A DNA stretch of 10,440 nucleotides. It comes from Propionibacteriaceae bacterium (GTDB taxonomy: Bacteria; Actinomycetota; Actinomycetes; Propionibacteriales; Propionibacteriaceae). The notes beneath the pieces were generated by a model. The model did no database searches, was not told the DNA's origin, and saw nothing but the letters and a program-made list of their open reading frames with translations. Shown here piece by piece: positions 1 through 7,638 of this stretch (the first letter of the stretch is position 1; every line of letters begins with the position of its first letter). The position numbers and the translations under genes are program-made. The stretch is from NCBI GenBank assembly GCA_020438595.1, contig JAGQUI010000063.1, positions 1 through 10,440 on the forward strand. The letters are read 5' to 3'.

Positions 1-921
<921 letters not shown>

Positions 922-925
<4 letters not shown>

Positions 926-2088
926 GAGAACTGCTCCTTCAGCCAGCCGAAGACGCCCTTGCCGTGCTTGGCGACCGAGGCCTCGGGACGGGTCTCGTCG
1001 CGCAGCTCGGCGAGCTGGCGGAGCAGTTCGCGCTGCTGTTCGTCGATCCGGGTCGGGGTCTGCACGAGCAGGGTGACGCCGAGCTCGCCGCGGCCGTCCT
1101 TGCGCAGCCGCGGGACGCCGCGTCCGGGAATGGTGATCCGGGTGCCGGACTGGGTGCCGGCCGGGATGTCGACGGCGACGGTGGACAGCTCCGCGTCCAG
1201 GTCGTCCCGCTCGGCCTCGAGCGTGTCAAGGGTGACCTGCGTGCCCAGCGCGGCCGCGGTCATCGGCACCTTCACGACCACTTCGAGGTTGTCACCCTCC
1301 CGCTTGAACACCTCGTGCGGGGCGACCGCCAACTCCACGTACAGGTCGCCGGCGGGACCGCCGCCCGGACCGACCTCGCCCTGCGAGACCAGGTGCACGC
1401 GGTTGCCGGACGCGACGCCGGCGGGGATCTTCACGTTGATCGTCCGGTGGCTGCGCACCCGGCCCTCGCCGGAGCACTCGCCGCAGGGGTTGGCGATGAT
1501 CGTGCCGTAGCCGCGGCAGCTCGGGCAGGGCTGGCTGGTGCGGATCTCGCCGAGGAACGACCGCTGCACCTGGGTGACGTCGCCCGAGCCGTGGCAGGTG
1601 CCGCAGGTGACCGGCTCGCCGCCGCCCTCCGCGCCCGAGCCGGAGCAGCGCGGGCAGACCACCGCGGTGTCCACCCGCAGCGGCTTGGTGATGCCGAACG
1701 CCGCCTCGGCGAGGGTGAGGCTGAGCCGGACGAGGGCGTCCTGGCCGCGGCGCACCCGGGAGCGCGGGCCGCGGCTGGTCTGGCCGCCGAACATGGCGTC
1801 CACGAGATTGGTGAAGTCGAAACCACCACCACCGGGGAAGCCGAACCCGGCGGCGCCGCCGCCGAAGCCGCCGCCCAGCGGGTCGCCGCCGCGGTCGTAC
1901 ATCGACCGCTTGTTGGGGTCGTGCAGCACCTCGTAGGCCTCGCCGATCTGCTTGAACTTCTCGGCGGCGTCCGGGGCGTCGGCCACGTCCGGGTGGTACT
2001 TCATCGCGAGGCGGCGGTAGGCCTTCTTGATCTGCTCGGGGGTCGCGTCCCTGGGCACGCCCAGCACCTCGTAGTAGTCAGTGCTCAC
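922..2088 (-). CDS. dnaJ: Molecular chaperone DnaJ (actinobacterial DnaJ2 type)
   Basis: The 388-aa product is a full class-I Hsp40 that delivers unfolded clients to DnaK and stimulates its ATPase. The J domain occupies residues 1-66 with the HPD motif at 32-34. A Gly/Phe-rich linker follows at about 67-92. The zinc domain has four CxxCxGxG-type modules with cysteines at 145/148, 162/165, 188/191 and 202/205, giving two zinc sites. The remainder is the usual beta-sandwich client-binding region, ending in a short FGWLKEQFS tail. The start is GTG at 2088, preceded at suitable spacing by AAGGA, which lies within the last hrcA codons; the gap to hrcA is three bases. Adjacency to hrcA marks it as the HrcA-linked paralogue found in Actinomycetota, probably distinct from the dnaJ of the dnaK-grpE operon elsewhere in the genome. 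Confidence 0.96.
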
Positions 2089-2091
2089 GCA

Positions 2092-3108
2092 TCATCCTTC
2101 AGCTAGGAACCGGCCGACGTAGCGGGCCACCGCCCGCACCGCGGCCATCGTCGAGGGGTAGTCCATCCGGGTCGGTCCGACCACGCCGAGGTTGGCCCAG
2201 ATGTCGTCGTCGATGCCGTACCCGCTGGCGACCACCGAGGTGGAGCGCAACGGCGCGTACGGGTTCTCATGGCCGATCCGGACGGTGACGTCGCCCGTGC
2301 CGGCCACCTCTCCCAACAACCGCAGCAGCACGACCTGTTCCTCCAGCGCCTCGAGGACGGGGCGCACGGTGGTCTCGTACTGGTCGGAGAAGCGGGTCAG
2401 GTTGGGCACTCCCCCGACCACGACCCGCGTGGACGGGTCCGTCGTGACCAGTTCGAGGACCGCGGACACCACGGCGGCGCCGAGCGGACGCACGTCGTCG
2501 GGAAGCTCCACGACCAGGGCTTCGGCGCGCTCCACCACCTGGCTCGGCGAGAGCCCGATCAGGGCGGCGTTCAACCGTCCGCGCAGGTCGGCCACCGTCT
2601 CCTCGGGGGCGTTGCCGAGGTCGACCGGGTGCTGGTCGACCTTGCCGGTGGAGTTGACCAGGATCAGCAGCCCGCGCTCGGGGCTGAGCGTGACGATCTC
2701 GAGGTGCCGGATGGTCGCGCTGGACAGGATCGGGTACTGCACGATCGCGACCTGCCGGGTGATCTGCGCGAGCAGCCGGACGGTGCGGCGCACCACGTCG
2801 TCGATGTCGACCGCGCCGGCCATGAACGTCTCGATCGCCCGCCGCTCGGCGCCCGACAGCGGTTTCACCGTGCCCAGCCGGTCGACGAAGAGGCGGTACC
2901 CCTTGTCGGTCGGGATCCGGCCGGCGCTGGTGTGGGGCTGCATGATGTAGCCCTCCTCCTCCAGCACGGCCATGTCGTTGCGGACGGTGGCGGGCGACAC
3001 GTCCAGCTGGTACCGCTCCACGAGCGCGCGCGAGCCCACGGGCTCACGCATGGACACGTAGTCGGTGACGATGGCCCGCAGGATGGTCAGCTTGCGGTCG
3101 TCCAGCAC
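2092..3108 (-). CDS. hrcA: Heat-inducible transcriptional repressor HrcA
   Basis: The product is about 338 aa, normal for HrcA, which binds CIRCE operators and shuts off chaperone genes until heat stress. The start chosen is GTG at 3108-3106, giving [19 protein letters not shown]. It is preceded by GGGGAGG at good spacing and lies 18 bp downstream of the CIRCE element. The frame stays open to 3273, but that extension would run through CIRCE and the repeats and is not HrcA-like. The winged helix-turn-helix (about residues 5-78) contains [18 protein letters not shown], then [18 protein letters not shown], the classic HrcA signature. The GAF-like and C-terminal dimerisation regions follow. It heads the hrcA-dnaJ-rsmE-tgt set and should regulate itself. 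Confidence 0.96.
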   Translation of the reverse strand: MLDDRKLTILRAIVTDYVSMREPVGSRALVERYQLDVSPATVRNDMAVLEEEGYIMQPHTSAGRIPTDKGYRLFVDRLGTVKPLSGAERRAIETFMAGAVDIDDVVRRTVRLLAQITRQVAIVQYPILSSATIRHLEIVTLSPERGLLILVNSTGKVDQHPVDLGNAPEETVADLRGRLNAALIGLSPSQVVERAEALVVELPDDVRPLGAAVVSAVLELVTTDPSTRVVVGGVPNLTRFSDQYETTVRPVLEALEEQVVLLRLLGEVAGTGDVTVRIGHENPYAPLRSTSVVASGYGIDDDIWANLGVVGPTRMDYPSTMAAVRAVARYVGRFLAEG

Positions 3109-3126
3109 GCCGGCCTCCCCTCGCCG

Positions 3127-3153
3127 TTGGCACTCTCGGTGGTGGAGTGCCAG
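3127..3153. promoter_or_regulatory. CIRCE operator (HrcA binding site)
   Basis: TTGGCACTC, then nine bases, then GAGTGCCAG form an inverted repeat with arms matching at 8 of 9 positions. This is close to the CIRCE consensus TTAGCACTC-N9-GAGTGCTAA, with G/C changes as expected in a high-GC genome. It lies 18 bp upstream of the hrcA GTG and overlaps the 3' end of the candidate -10 box. Bound HrcA would therefore block initiation of the whole hrcA-dnaJ-rsmE-tgt transcript. Confidence 0.93.
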
Positions 3154-3157
3154 TCTA
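3152..3157 (-). promoter_or_regulatory. Candidate -10 box of the hrcA operon
   Basis: Minus-strand TAGACT fits the actinobacterial TAnnnT pattern. It would place the transcription start within the CIRCE element, leaving an untranslated leader of roughly 35-40 nt that includes the Shine-Dalgarno. No good -35 box is visible at 17 bp spacing, where the sequence belongs to the first 57-bp repeat copy. It is inferred from position and motif only. Confidence 0.45.
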
Positions 3158-3350
3158 GACGACGACTGCGCCGGACGCGCCAGCGGGCGGCAAGGGAGGA
3201 GTCTTGACGAGCAGTGAGGTACGAACTGCGAGGAGTAGACGACGACTGCGCCGGACGCGCCAGCGGGCGGCAAAGGAGGAGTCTTGACGAGCCCGGCGCT
3301 TGCGCCGGGCGGGGATCAGACGACGACGCGGCCGGACGCGCCAGCGGGCG
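3156..3350. repeat. Tandem 57-bp repeat, about 80-bp period, 2.5 copies
   Basis: Copy 1 (3156-3212) and copy 2 (3236-3292) agree at 56 of 57 positions; the only difference is CAAGGG versus CAAAGG. Both start TAGACGACGACTGCG and end GTCTTGACGAGC. A partial third copy (3317-3350) keeps about 30 of the first 34 positions. The copies start 80 and 81 bp apart, and the spacers between them are unrelated. All frames through here look non-coding (Arg/Ser/Pro-rich shadow translation). The array lies directly upstream of the hrcA promoter and abuts the CIRCE element. Its role is unknown; it could be a dispersed intergenic repeat family or regulatory sites. Confidence 0.85.
3291..3310. repeat. Perfect GC hairpin between repeat copies
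   Basis: GCCCGGCGC (3291-3299), TT, then GCGCCGGGC (3302-3310) form a perfect inverted repeat, giving about an 8-bp stem with a tetraloop. It sits where copy 2 of the 57-bp unit ends. There is no T-tract on either strand. The flanking genes diverge from here, so a terminator role is not required. Confidence 0.6.
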
Positions 3351-3357
3351 CAGCCTA

Positions 3358-3522
3358 CGACCCACCTTTGTCGGGTTATGAGCGGCTCGCGGCCGCCGGC
3401 TGACACCCCGACCCACCTTTGTCGGGTTATGAGGCTCCTCCGCCGGCCCACAACCCGTCAAAAGTGGGTCGAGTGCCCGCGCCGATCGCGATGGCGGCTG
3501 ATAACCCGACAAACCTGGGTTG
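3358..3522. repeat. Four-copy 25-bp repeat in nested inverted arrangement
   Basis: Two identical 25-bp forward copies lie at 3358-3382 and 3409-3433, starting CGACCCACCTTTG and ending TCGGGTTATGAG, 51 bp apart. Two inverted copies follow: 3451-3471 (about 18 of 21 positions) and 3498-3522 (21 of 25). The second and third can pair as a stem of about 20 bp with a loop of roughly 20 nt, and the first and fourth can pair outside them. Each unit also has small self-complementary ends (ACCC/GGGT). The array lies between divergent genes, next to but separate from the 57-bp family. After it, 3523-3648 shows no repeat, ORF or motif I can support. Possible roles are a repetitive extragenic palindrome family or operator sites. 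Confidence 0.85.
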
Positions 3523-3648
3523 CCGGCCCGCGCACAGCGCGCCTCGGGCCGCACGGGTGTCCTTCAGGTCGTCCGCGGGCGCCCCGAACCTGCCCACGCC
3601 CGGAGGGCGCAACGGCTCATCGGTCGTGATTGCCGTCGCGGAAGCCTC

Positions 3649-3654
3649 TAGGCT
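3649..3654 (+). promoter_or_regulatory. Candidate -10 box for a leaderless transcript of the MBL-fold gene
   Basis: TAGGCT lies exactly six bases before the GTG at 3661, and the ATG follows at 3664. This matches the actinobacterial arrangement in which the start codon is the first transcribed codon. No Shine-Dalgarno is visible upstream (GCCTCTAGGCTGCGGCC). No clear -35 box is visible. Confidence 0.5.
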
Positions 3655-3660
3655 GCGGCC

Positions 3661-4500
3661 GTGATGCAGTTCAGCGTGGGCGAGTTCACTCCGGTGGCCG
3701 ATGGGGTCTTCGTCGCGGTCGCCGAACCGGCCGGGGTCAACATCGGGCTGGTGGTCGGCGCGTCCGGCTGCCTGGTGGTCGACACGGGTTCCTCCCCCGA
3801 GCAGGGGGCGGAGATCCGCCGGGCCGCCGAGAAGCTCGCCGGCGTGCCGGTCGTGGGCGTCCTGGCCACCCACTGGCACTACGACCACCTGTTCGGGCTC
3901 GCCGCCTTCACCGACGTGCCGAGCTACGCGCACGAGACCGTGGCGGCGTGGCTGGAGCGTCCGGAGTGCCGCGAGGCCGCGGCTGGGCTGGGCGTGGAGG
4001 TCGCCGCGCTCACCGCGCCCACCGAGACGTTCTCGCTGGCGAAGGTGATCGACGTCGGCGGACGCAGGGTCGAGGCGGTCCACTTCGGTCGCGGGCACAC
4101 CGACGGCGACCTGGTCGTGATCGTGCCGGACGCGTCCCTGATCTTCACCGGCGACCTGCTGGAGAGTGCCGGCCCACCCGCCTTCGGCGAGGACTGCCAC
4201 CTGCGCGAGTGGCCGAGCGCGGTGGACGGGATCCTCGGCCTGGTCGCGGAGCAGACCGTGCTGGTCCCGGGCCACGGCGCACCGATGGACCGGCTCGCCG
4301 CCTTCACGCAGCGCGCGGAGATCTCCGGGCTGTACGGGCAGGCCGAGTACCTCGTCTCGCAGGGTGTCCGACTGGACGACGCGTACGAGGCCGGCGAGTG
4401 GCCGTTCGACGAGGCGACCGTCCGGGCCGTGCTGCCGCTGCTGTACGCGCAGTTGGCCGCGGAGGGCAAGACCCCGCGGACGCAACTGCCGCTGGCCTGA
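3661..4500 (+). CDS. MBL-fold (metallo-beta-lactamase superfamily) metal-dependent hydrolase
   Basis: The product is 279 aa from GTG at 3661 (278 aa from ATG at 3664). It carries the complete metal-binding set of the superfamily: THWHYDH with HxHxDH at residues 71-76, His146 in GRGHTDGD, Asp165 in FTGDLLE and His205 in VPGHGAP. This predicts a two-metal hydrolase, most likely zinc. The N-terminal strands around VVDTGSSPEQGAEIR are typical. No signal peptide is seen, so it is probably cytoplasmic. The substrate is not predictable; the layout resembles the quinoprotein-relay/SoxH-like and general MBL hydrolases rather than RNase J, lactonase or glyoxalase II. It ends six bases from the convergent lipoprotein gene and appears monocistronic. 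Confidence 0.9.
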   Translation: MMQFSVGEFTPVADGVFVAVAEPAGVNIGLVVGASGCLVVDTGSSPEQGAEIRRAAEKLAGVPVVGVLATHWHYDHLFGLAAFTDVPSYAHETVAAWLERPECREAAAGLGVEVAALTAPTETFSLAKVIDVGGRRVEAVHFGRGHTDGDLVVIVPDASLIFTGDLLESAGPPAFGEDCHLREWPSAVDGILGLVAEQTVLVPGHGAPMDRLAAFTQRAEISGLYGQAEYLVSQGVRLDDAYEAGEWPFDEATVRAVLPLLYAQLAAEGKTPRTQLPLA

Positions 4501-4506
4501 CAGCAG

Positions 4507-5583
4507 TCAGGGCACCAGCACTCCGGCGGAGTAGTCCGTCCCGTCGGGCGCGACCAGCGCGACCTGCGTCCCGTCGGAGAGCGACGGGCGGTCCAGTGCC
4601 AGCAGGTAGTCCGAGGAGTCATCCGTTGCGAGGGCCGCCAGGACCCGGTCGTCGACCGCGATGTGACGCACCCCCTGCGCCACCGTGTAGGCGGTGACCG
4701 TGCCCGTGCTGGTGTCGTACCGCGAGATCCCTCGGTACTGGCTCATCGGGCCGTGAGCAGGGTTCATGAAGGTGTGCGCGACGAACACATCCGTCCCGTC
4801 GGCGACCACACCGTACGGGGACGCCTCGCCGAGGTCGACCAGGCCCACCTTCCCATCGGAGGGATCCATGACCCCGAGCCAGTGACCGGCGTTGTCGTCC
4901 CTCCCGGTCGACGTGACCGGGAACACTAACTTCCCCGCCACGACCGCGGCGCTGGCGGGTCCGCCCTTCGCCCGGGACACGGACACCGTCGACAGAGTCT
5001 CCAGCGTCGATGCGTCGAGCACGGTGACAACACTGCTGAAGTCGGCCTGGTCCGACCCCAGGGCGTACAGCCGGCCCCCGTCCAGGGCCAACGCACTGAT
5101 AATCATGCCGGGGAAGGACGCTCCGAGGTTGGCGTCAGAGCCGAACTCGTGACGGAACACCTGGGCGGAACCGTTCAGCCAGGACGCCGTGAAGAACGCC
5201 GACCCATCCATCGTCGCTGCGAGCACCACATGCTCTGCCACCGGGGTGGCGTCAATCGTGCAGGTCGCGGTGTGGAAGCGCACCGCCGTGGCGTCGCCGA
5301 TACCCCCTGGCCCGTTCGCCACCAGCAGGACGGTGTCGCCGTCCCTGGCGATCTCGGAGGACGGCGAGATGGCCAGGTAGGGGATCTGCTGAGTGCCCAC
5401 CGCCGCACCCCTGGAGAAGAACTGGAGCTCGCTGCCCGCCCCGGTCTCGGTTGACCACACCACCGCGGCGTCCCAGTCGGAGGGGCAGCCCGCCTTCGGT
5501 GTCGGCGCGCTGCAGCCGCCCAGGGCCAGGCCAAGGCAGAGAATGCCGAGTACCAGCCGGCACCCGGGCGACTCCAGCGTCAT
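4507..5583 (-). CDS. Putative beta-propeller-like lipoprotein, function unknown
   Basis: The 358-aa product has a type-II (lipoprotein) signal: a hydrophobic core LVLGILCLGLA followed by the lipobox LGGC, with the lipidated cysteine at residue 24 and then SAPTP. The n-region is weakly basic (Arg9 only). The mature part is Asp/Gly/Val/Thr-rich with recurring strand-turn units such as GGRLYALGSD, VTVLDASTLETLSTVSV, GVMDPSDGKVGLVDLG, GVVADGTDVFVAHTF and YDTSTGTVTAYTV. These resemble blades of a YVTN/PQQ-type beta-propeller. I did not recognise a specific family. Its ATG overlaps the stop of the upstream YiiX-like gene by one base (TGATG), so the two are translationally coupled and probably act together outside the membrane. 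Confidence 0.82.
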   Translation of the reverse strand: MTLESPGCRLVLGILCLGLALGGCSAPTPKAGCPSDWDAAVVWSTETGAGSELQFFSRGAAVGTQQIPYLAISPSSEIARDGDTVLLVANGPGGIGDATAVRFHTATCTIDATPVAEHVVLAATMDGSAFFTASWLNGSAQVFRHEFGSDANLGASFPGMIISALALDGGRLYALGSDQADFSSVVTVLDASTLETLSTVSVSRAKGGPASAAVVAGKLVFPVTSTGRDDNAGHWLGVMDPSDGKVGLVDLGEASPYGVVADGTDVFVAHTFMNPAHGPMSQYRGISRYDTSTGTVTAYTVAQGVRHIAVDDRVLAALATDDSSDYLLALDRPSLSDGTQVALVAPDGTDYSAGVLVP

Positions 5584-6325
5584 CAGTGCCGTCCGCTACG
5601 GGAATTGCACGTAGATAGCCGGACCTTGGAGTTGACCATCAATTCGAGTGGGTGAATGGGGTTCCCCAGGCCCTTGATCTTGAAGAGGGGCGTGTTCATG
5701 TTCACCCCGAAGTTGTCCAGGAAGTCCGCCCACACCAGCTGCGAGCAGTAGAACGAACCACGAGTCGAGATGTTGAAGTAGTTGTAGTTGTAGGGCTTGC
5801 CCAGCCGGTGATAGGCCCAGTCTGCTGCGTCCGAGTCCTCGCCGACCGTCGTCGACTTGGCCGTCGCCTGGAAGGCCGTCTTCTTCGCCGAATACCAGTT
5901 GTTCTTGCCAAGCGCAACGCCCCATGAAAGCGCCTCGACAACGTACAGATCGCTGTAGACGAGTGCGGCATGACCGGTCGGGATCAGATCCGCGTAGAAG
6001 TCGGCCGTCGCGAGGATGACGCCCGGTCGGTACGAGTAGCTGCCTCTGAGAATCCCGTCCCTGGGACGGCCTGGGGCACGGCGTTCGAGGTCGTCCCCTT
6101 CGGATCGGAGTAGACCTTCGCCTTCTTGAGCTTCTTCTTCAGGTTCTTGTTGGTCTTCTTCCATTTCTTCAGCACCGATGACGACACACCGCTCGACGAC
6201 GCGACGATCGCCGACGTCGGGGTGGCGACGGATGCCGAGGTCACCGGAACCGCTTCGGCCGGAGCAGCGCTCAGCGCTGCCTGGATCGCGAAAATGGGCG
6301 CGACAAAGATCGCTAATCTGCGCAT
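5583..6325 (-). pseudogene. Secreted YiiX/YebB-like (permuted NlpC/P60) papain-like hydrolase with one-base frameshift
   Basis: From ATG at 6325, preceded by AGGAAAGG, the frame encodes a Sec signal peptide (MRRLAIFVAPIF then an AEA cleavage site near residue 25). A Ser/Thr/Ala-rich stretch and a Lys-rich segment (about residues 52-70, KKWKK and LKKKLKKAK) follow. The frame then loses sense near 6053-6056. One frame over, the sequence continues as a permuted NlpC/P60 domain: catalytic-type His in PTGHAALVY, Glu in VVEALSW, and Cys in SFYCSQLVWADF. Adding one G to the GGG at 6054-6056 joins the parts as PGTG-ILRGSYSY and gives exactly 248 codons (247 aa; His119, Glu131, Cys194). Such enzymes cleave amide or ester bonds in peptidoglycan peptides or lipids. 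With all catalytic residues intact, a recent mutation or a homopolymer sequencing error is likely. Its stop overlaps the lipoprotein start (TGATG). Confidence 0.75.
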
Positions 6326-6377
6326 GGCTAGTGCCTTTCCTGGGGGTGTGATTCAAGCCCTGCACCGGGCTGGCCTG

Positions 6378-6383
6378 AACCTA
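6378..6383 (-). promoter_or_regulatory. Possible -10 box upstream of the YiiX-like gene
   Basis: Minus-strand TAGGTT fits TAnnnT. It would give a leader of about 45 nt that includes the AGGAAAGG ribosome binding site. No matching -35 box is visible. The remaining gap between the YiiX-like and DUF5302 genes shows no gene. Confidence 0.3.
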
Positions 6384-6470
6384 GCAGGGCGCCGGGCCCG
6401 CCGCGCGGAAAGGTCGAAGTCCGTACAACCGAGCCGGCGAATGGTCGGCCGATGATGCGGGCAGGGCGAC

Positions 6471-6653
6471 CTAGCCTCCGCCGCCGGCCTTGCGGCGGAA
6501 CATGCCCCCGCCGCCACCCTGCTGGCCGCGGCCCGCCGGGCCCTTCTGCTTGTGGTGGCCCGAGTCACCGACGCCCTCGGCGCCGTGCTGCTTGCGCTCC
6601 AGCGCCTCGCGCATCTTCGCCTTCAGGTCGTCATTGCTGTCGTTGTCGGCCAT
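6471..6653 (-). CDS. DUF5302 family small protein
   Basis: The 60-aa product starts at ATG 6653, preceded by GGAAGGAG at ideal spacing; the upstream extension of the frame lacks support. It reads MADNDSNDDLKAKMREALER, then KQHG, a Gly/His/Lys-rich middle, and ends GMFRRKAGGGG. The acidic start, the DDLKxKxREALxRK helix, the low-complexity centre and the terminal MFRRK motif are the pattern of the actinobacterial DUF5302 family. The function is unknown; it is probably a cytoplasmic, largely disordered protein. It lies 81 bp downstream of the DUF4097 gene on the same strand, so it could be read through from that unit or have its own promoter. No terminator is evident between them. Confidence 0.88.
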   Translation of the reverse strand: MADNDSNDDLKAKMREALERKQHGAEGVGDSGHHKQKGPAGRGQQGGGGGMFRRKAGGGG

Positions 6654-6734
6654 GGCCGCTCCTTCCGGCGTTCCTGCGGTGCGGCAACACTCTGCCACCC
6701 GATGCCGCCCGCGTACAGGCCGGACCACAGCCGG

Positions 6735-7625
6735 TCAGCTGCGCACGGTGATGTCGCCGGTGCCGGTGCGGGCGCTGACCTTGATGAACGGCTCGCCCTC
6801 GGCGGGTTCGCCCCTGGTAGTGAGCTTGCTGCGCGCCTCGCCGAGGACGGTGGCGAGGTCCTGCCAGACCGGGACGCCGTCCGGCACGGTGATAGTGACG
6901 TCGCCCGTCCCCGTCTTCACGGTGATGCTGCCGGACGCCACGTCCGCGGTCACGTCGCCGGCGCTCGTGGACACCTCGGTCGTGCCGGCGCAGCGGCCGA
7001 TGGTGACGTCGCCCGCACCGGTGGAGGCGTCGAGGTCGCCGTCCGCCCGACCGATCGACACGTCACCGCCGCCGGTACGCACCCGGCCGGCGCCGATCCG
7101 GCCGACCCTGATGTCGCCGCCGCCCGTGGTCACGGTGCCCGCGTCGACGTCCTCGACCTCGACGTCGCCACCGCCGGTGTGGACCGAGGCGGACGCGAGG
7201 TGCTCGGCACGGATGTCGCCCCCGCCCGTCCGCGCGGTCACCTCGCCCGCGGGCCCGTCGATCTCGATGTCGCCGCCGTCGAGTTGCAGGTCGAGGTCCG
7301 CACCCGGAGGCAGGTGCACCTCCAGCCACAGCTTCGCGGTGTTCCCGACCGACGCCATGAACCGCCCCAGATGGAACGCGATGCCGAAGCCCTCGCCGCC
7401 GTCCGGCGGGATCAGCGGTGGCACCTGCACGCTGATCTCGCGACCGCTCACGCGGGTCTGCACCGGCTCGACCTCGACCGGCATCCGGCTGGTCAGCTCC
7501 ACCCGGGTCTCCCCCGGCGCGGCGTCGTGCACGACGCGGACGTCCGCACGGTGCGCCTGCAGCCGCAGCCGCGGGGCCTCATCGGTGGTGAAGTCCCAGG
7601 CATGCTGTGTTGTCGTCGCGTTCAT
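6735..7625 (-). CDS. DUF4097 family beta-strand-repeat (solenoid) protein
   Basis: The 296-aa product has an N-terminal region (about 1-115) containing WDFTTDEAPRLRLQAHRADVR, then a beta-solenoid. The solenoid has six clear turns of 17, 17, 17, 18, 18 and 18 residues, each opening TGGGD[IV] or T[GS]AGDVT, from about residue 133 to 235. It closes with TGTGDVTITV and a final TGTGDITVRS at the C-terminus. This is the hallmark of DUF4097/DUF4098, a putative adhesin-like family of unknown function. No signal peptide or membrane segment is visible, so it is likely cytoplasmic, unlike many membrane-associated members. The start is ATG 7625 with GAAGGAG upstream. The start lies 13 bp after the stop of the ribbon-helix-helix gene, so the two are co-transcribed. 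Confidence 0.9.
   Translation of the reverse strand: MNATTTQHAWDFTTDEAPRLRLQAHRADVRVVHDAAPGETRVELTSRMPVEVEPVQTRVSGREISVQVPPLIPPDGGEGFGIAFHLGRFMASVGNTAKLWLEVHLPPGADLDLQLDGGDIEIDGPAGEVTARTGGGDIRAEHLASASVHTGGGDVEVEDVDAGTVTTGGGDIRVGRIGAGRVRTGGGDVSIGRADGDLDASTGAGDVTIGRCAGTTEVSTSAGDVTADVASGSITVKTGTGDVTITVPDGVPVWQDLATVLGEARSKLTTRGEPAEGEPFIKVSARTGTGDITVRS
6921..7277 (-). repeat. Coding tandem repeats of 51-54 bp (beta-solenoid turns)
   Basis: The DNA encoding the DUF4097 solenoid is an imperfect tandem array with a period of 51 then 54 bp. Each unit carries a GGCGGCGACNTC-like block on the minus strand (GATGTCGCCGCC on the plus). It explains the strong local periodicity and is not a separate element. 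Confidence 0.75.
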
Positions 7626-7638
7626 CGGTGGCGCTCCT

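Noticed and set aside
964..2106. Plus-strand open frame of 380 codons opposite dnaJ
   Set aside because: It is the mirror of the DnaJ reading frame, with an Ala/Arg/Gly-rich composition and no ribosome binding site.
2269..3207. Plus-strand open frame of about 312 codons opposite hrcA
   Set aside because: It overlaps hrcA antisense and runs into the CIRCE and repeat region; its composition is non-protein-like.
3109..3273. N-terminal extension of HrcA to 3273
   Set aside because: The extension translates the repeat DNA and CIRCE. HrcA homology starts at the GTG at 3108, which has a good ribosome binding site.
3156..3522. CRISPR array
   Set aside because: There are only two to four copies with irregular spacing and mixed orientation, two different units, and no cas genes nearby.
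3087..3664. Several short open frames over the repeat region
   Set aside because: Their repeated peptides (for example AHNPTKVG and LARPAQSS) merely translate the DNA repeats; none has a supported start.
3630..4697. Plus-strand frame of 355 codons overlapping the MBL-fold gene
   Set aside because: It is Arg/Gly-rich with no motif; the other frame holds all MBL metal ligands.
6055..6365. N-terminal half of the continuous 260-codon minus-strand frame as the true start of the YiiX-like protein
   Set aside because: That part is an out-of-frame reading of the signal peptide and Lys-rich codons, giving runs of Glu. The other frame has a start with AGGAAAGG and a proper signal peptide.
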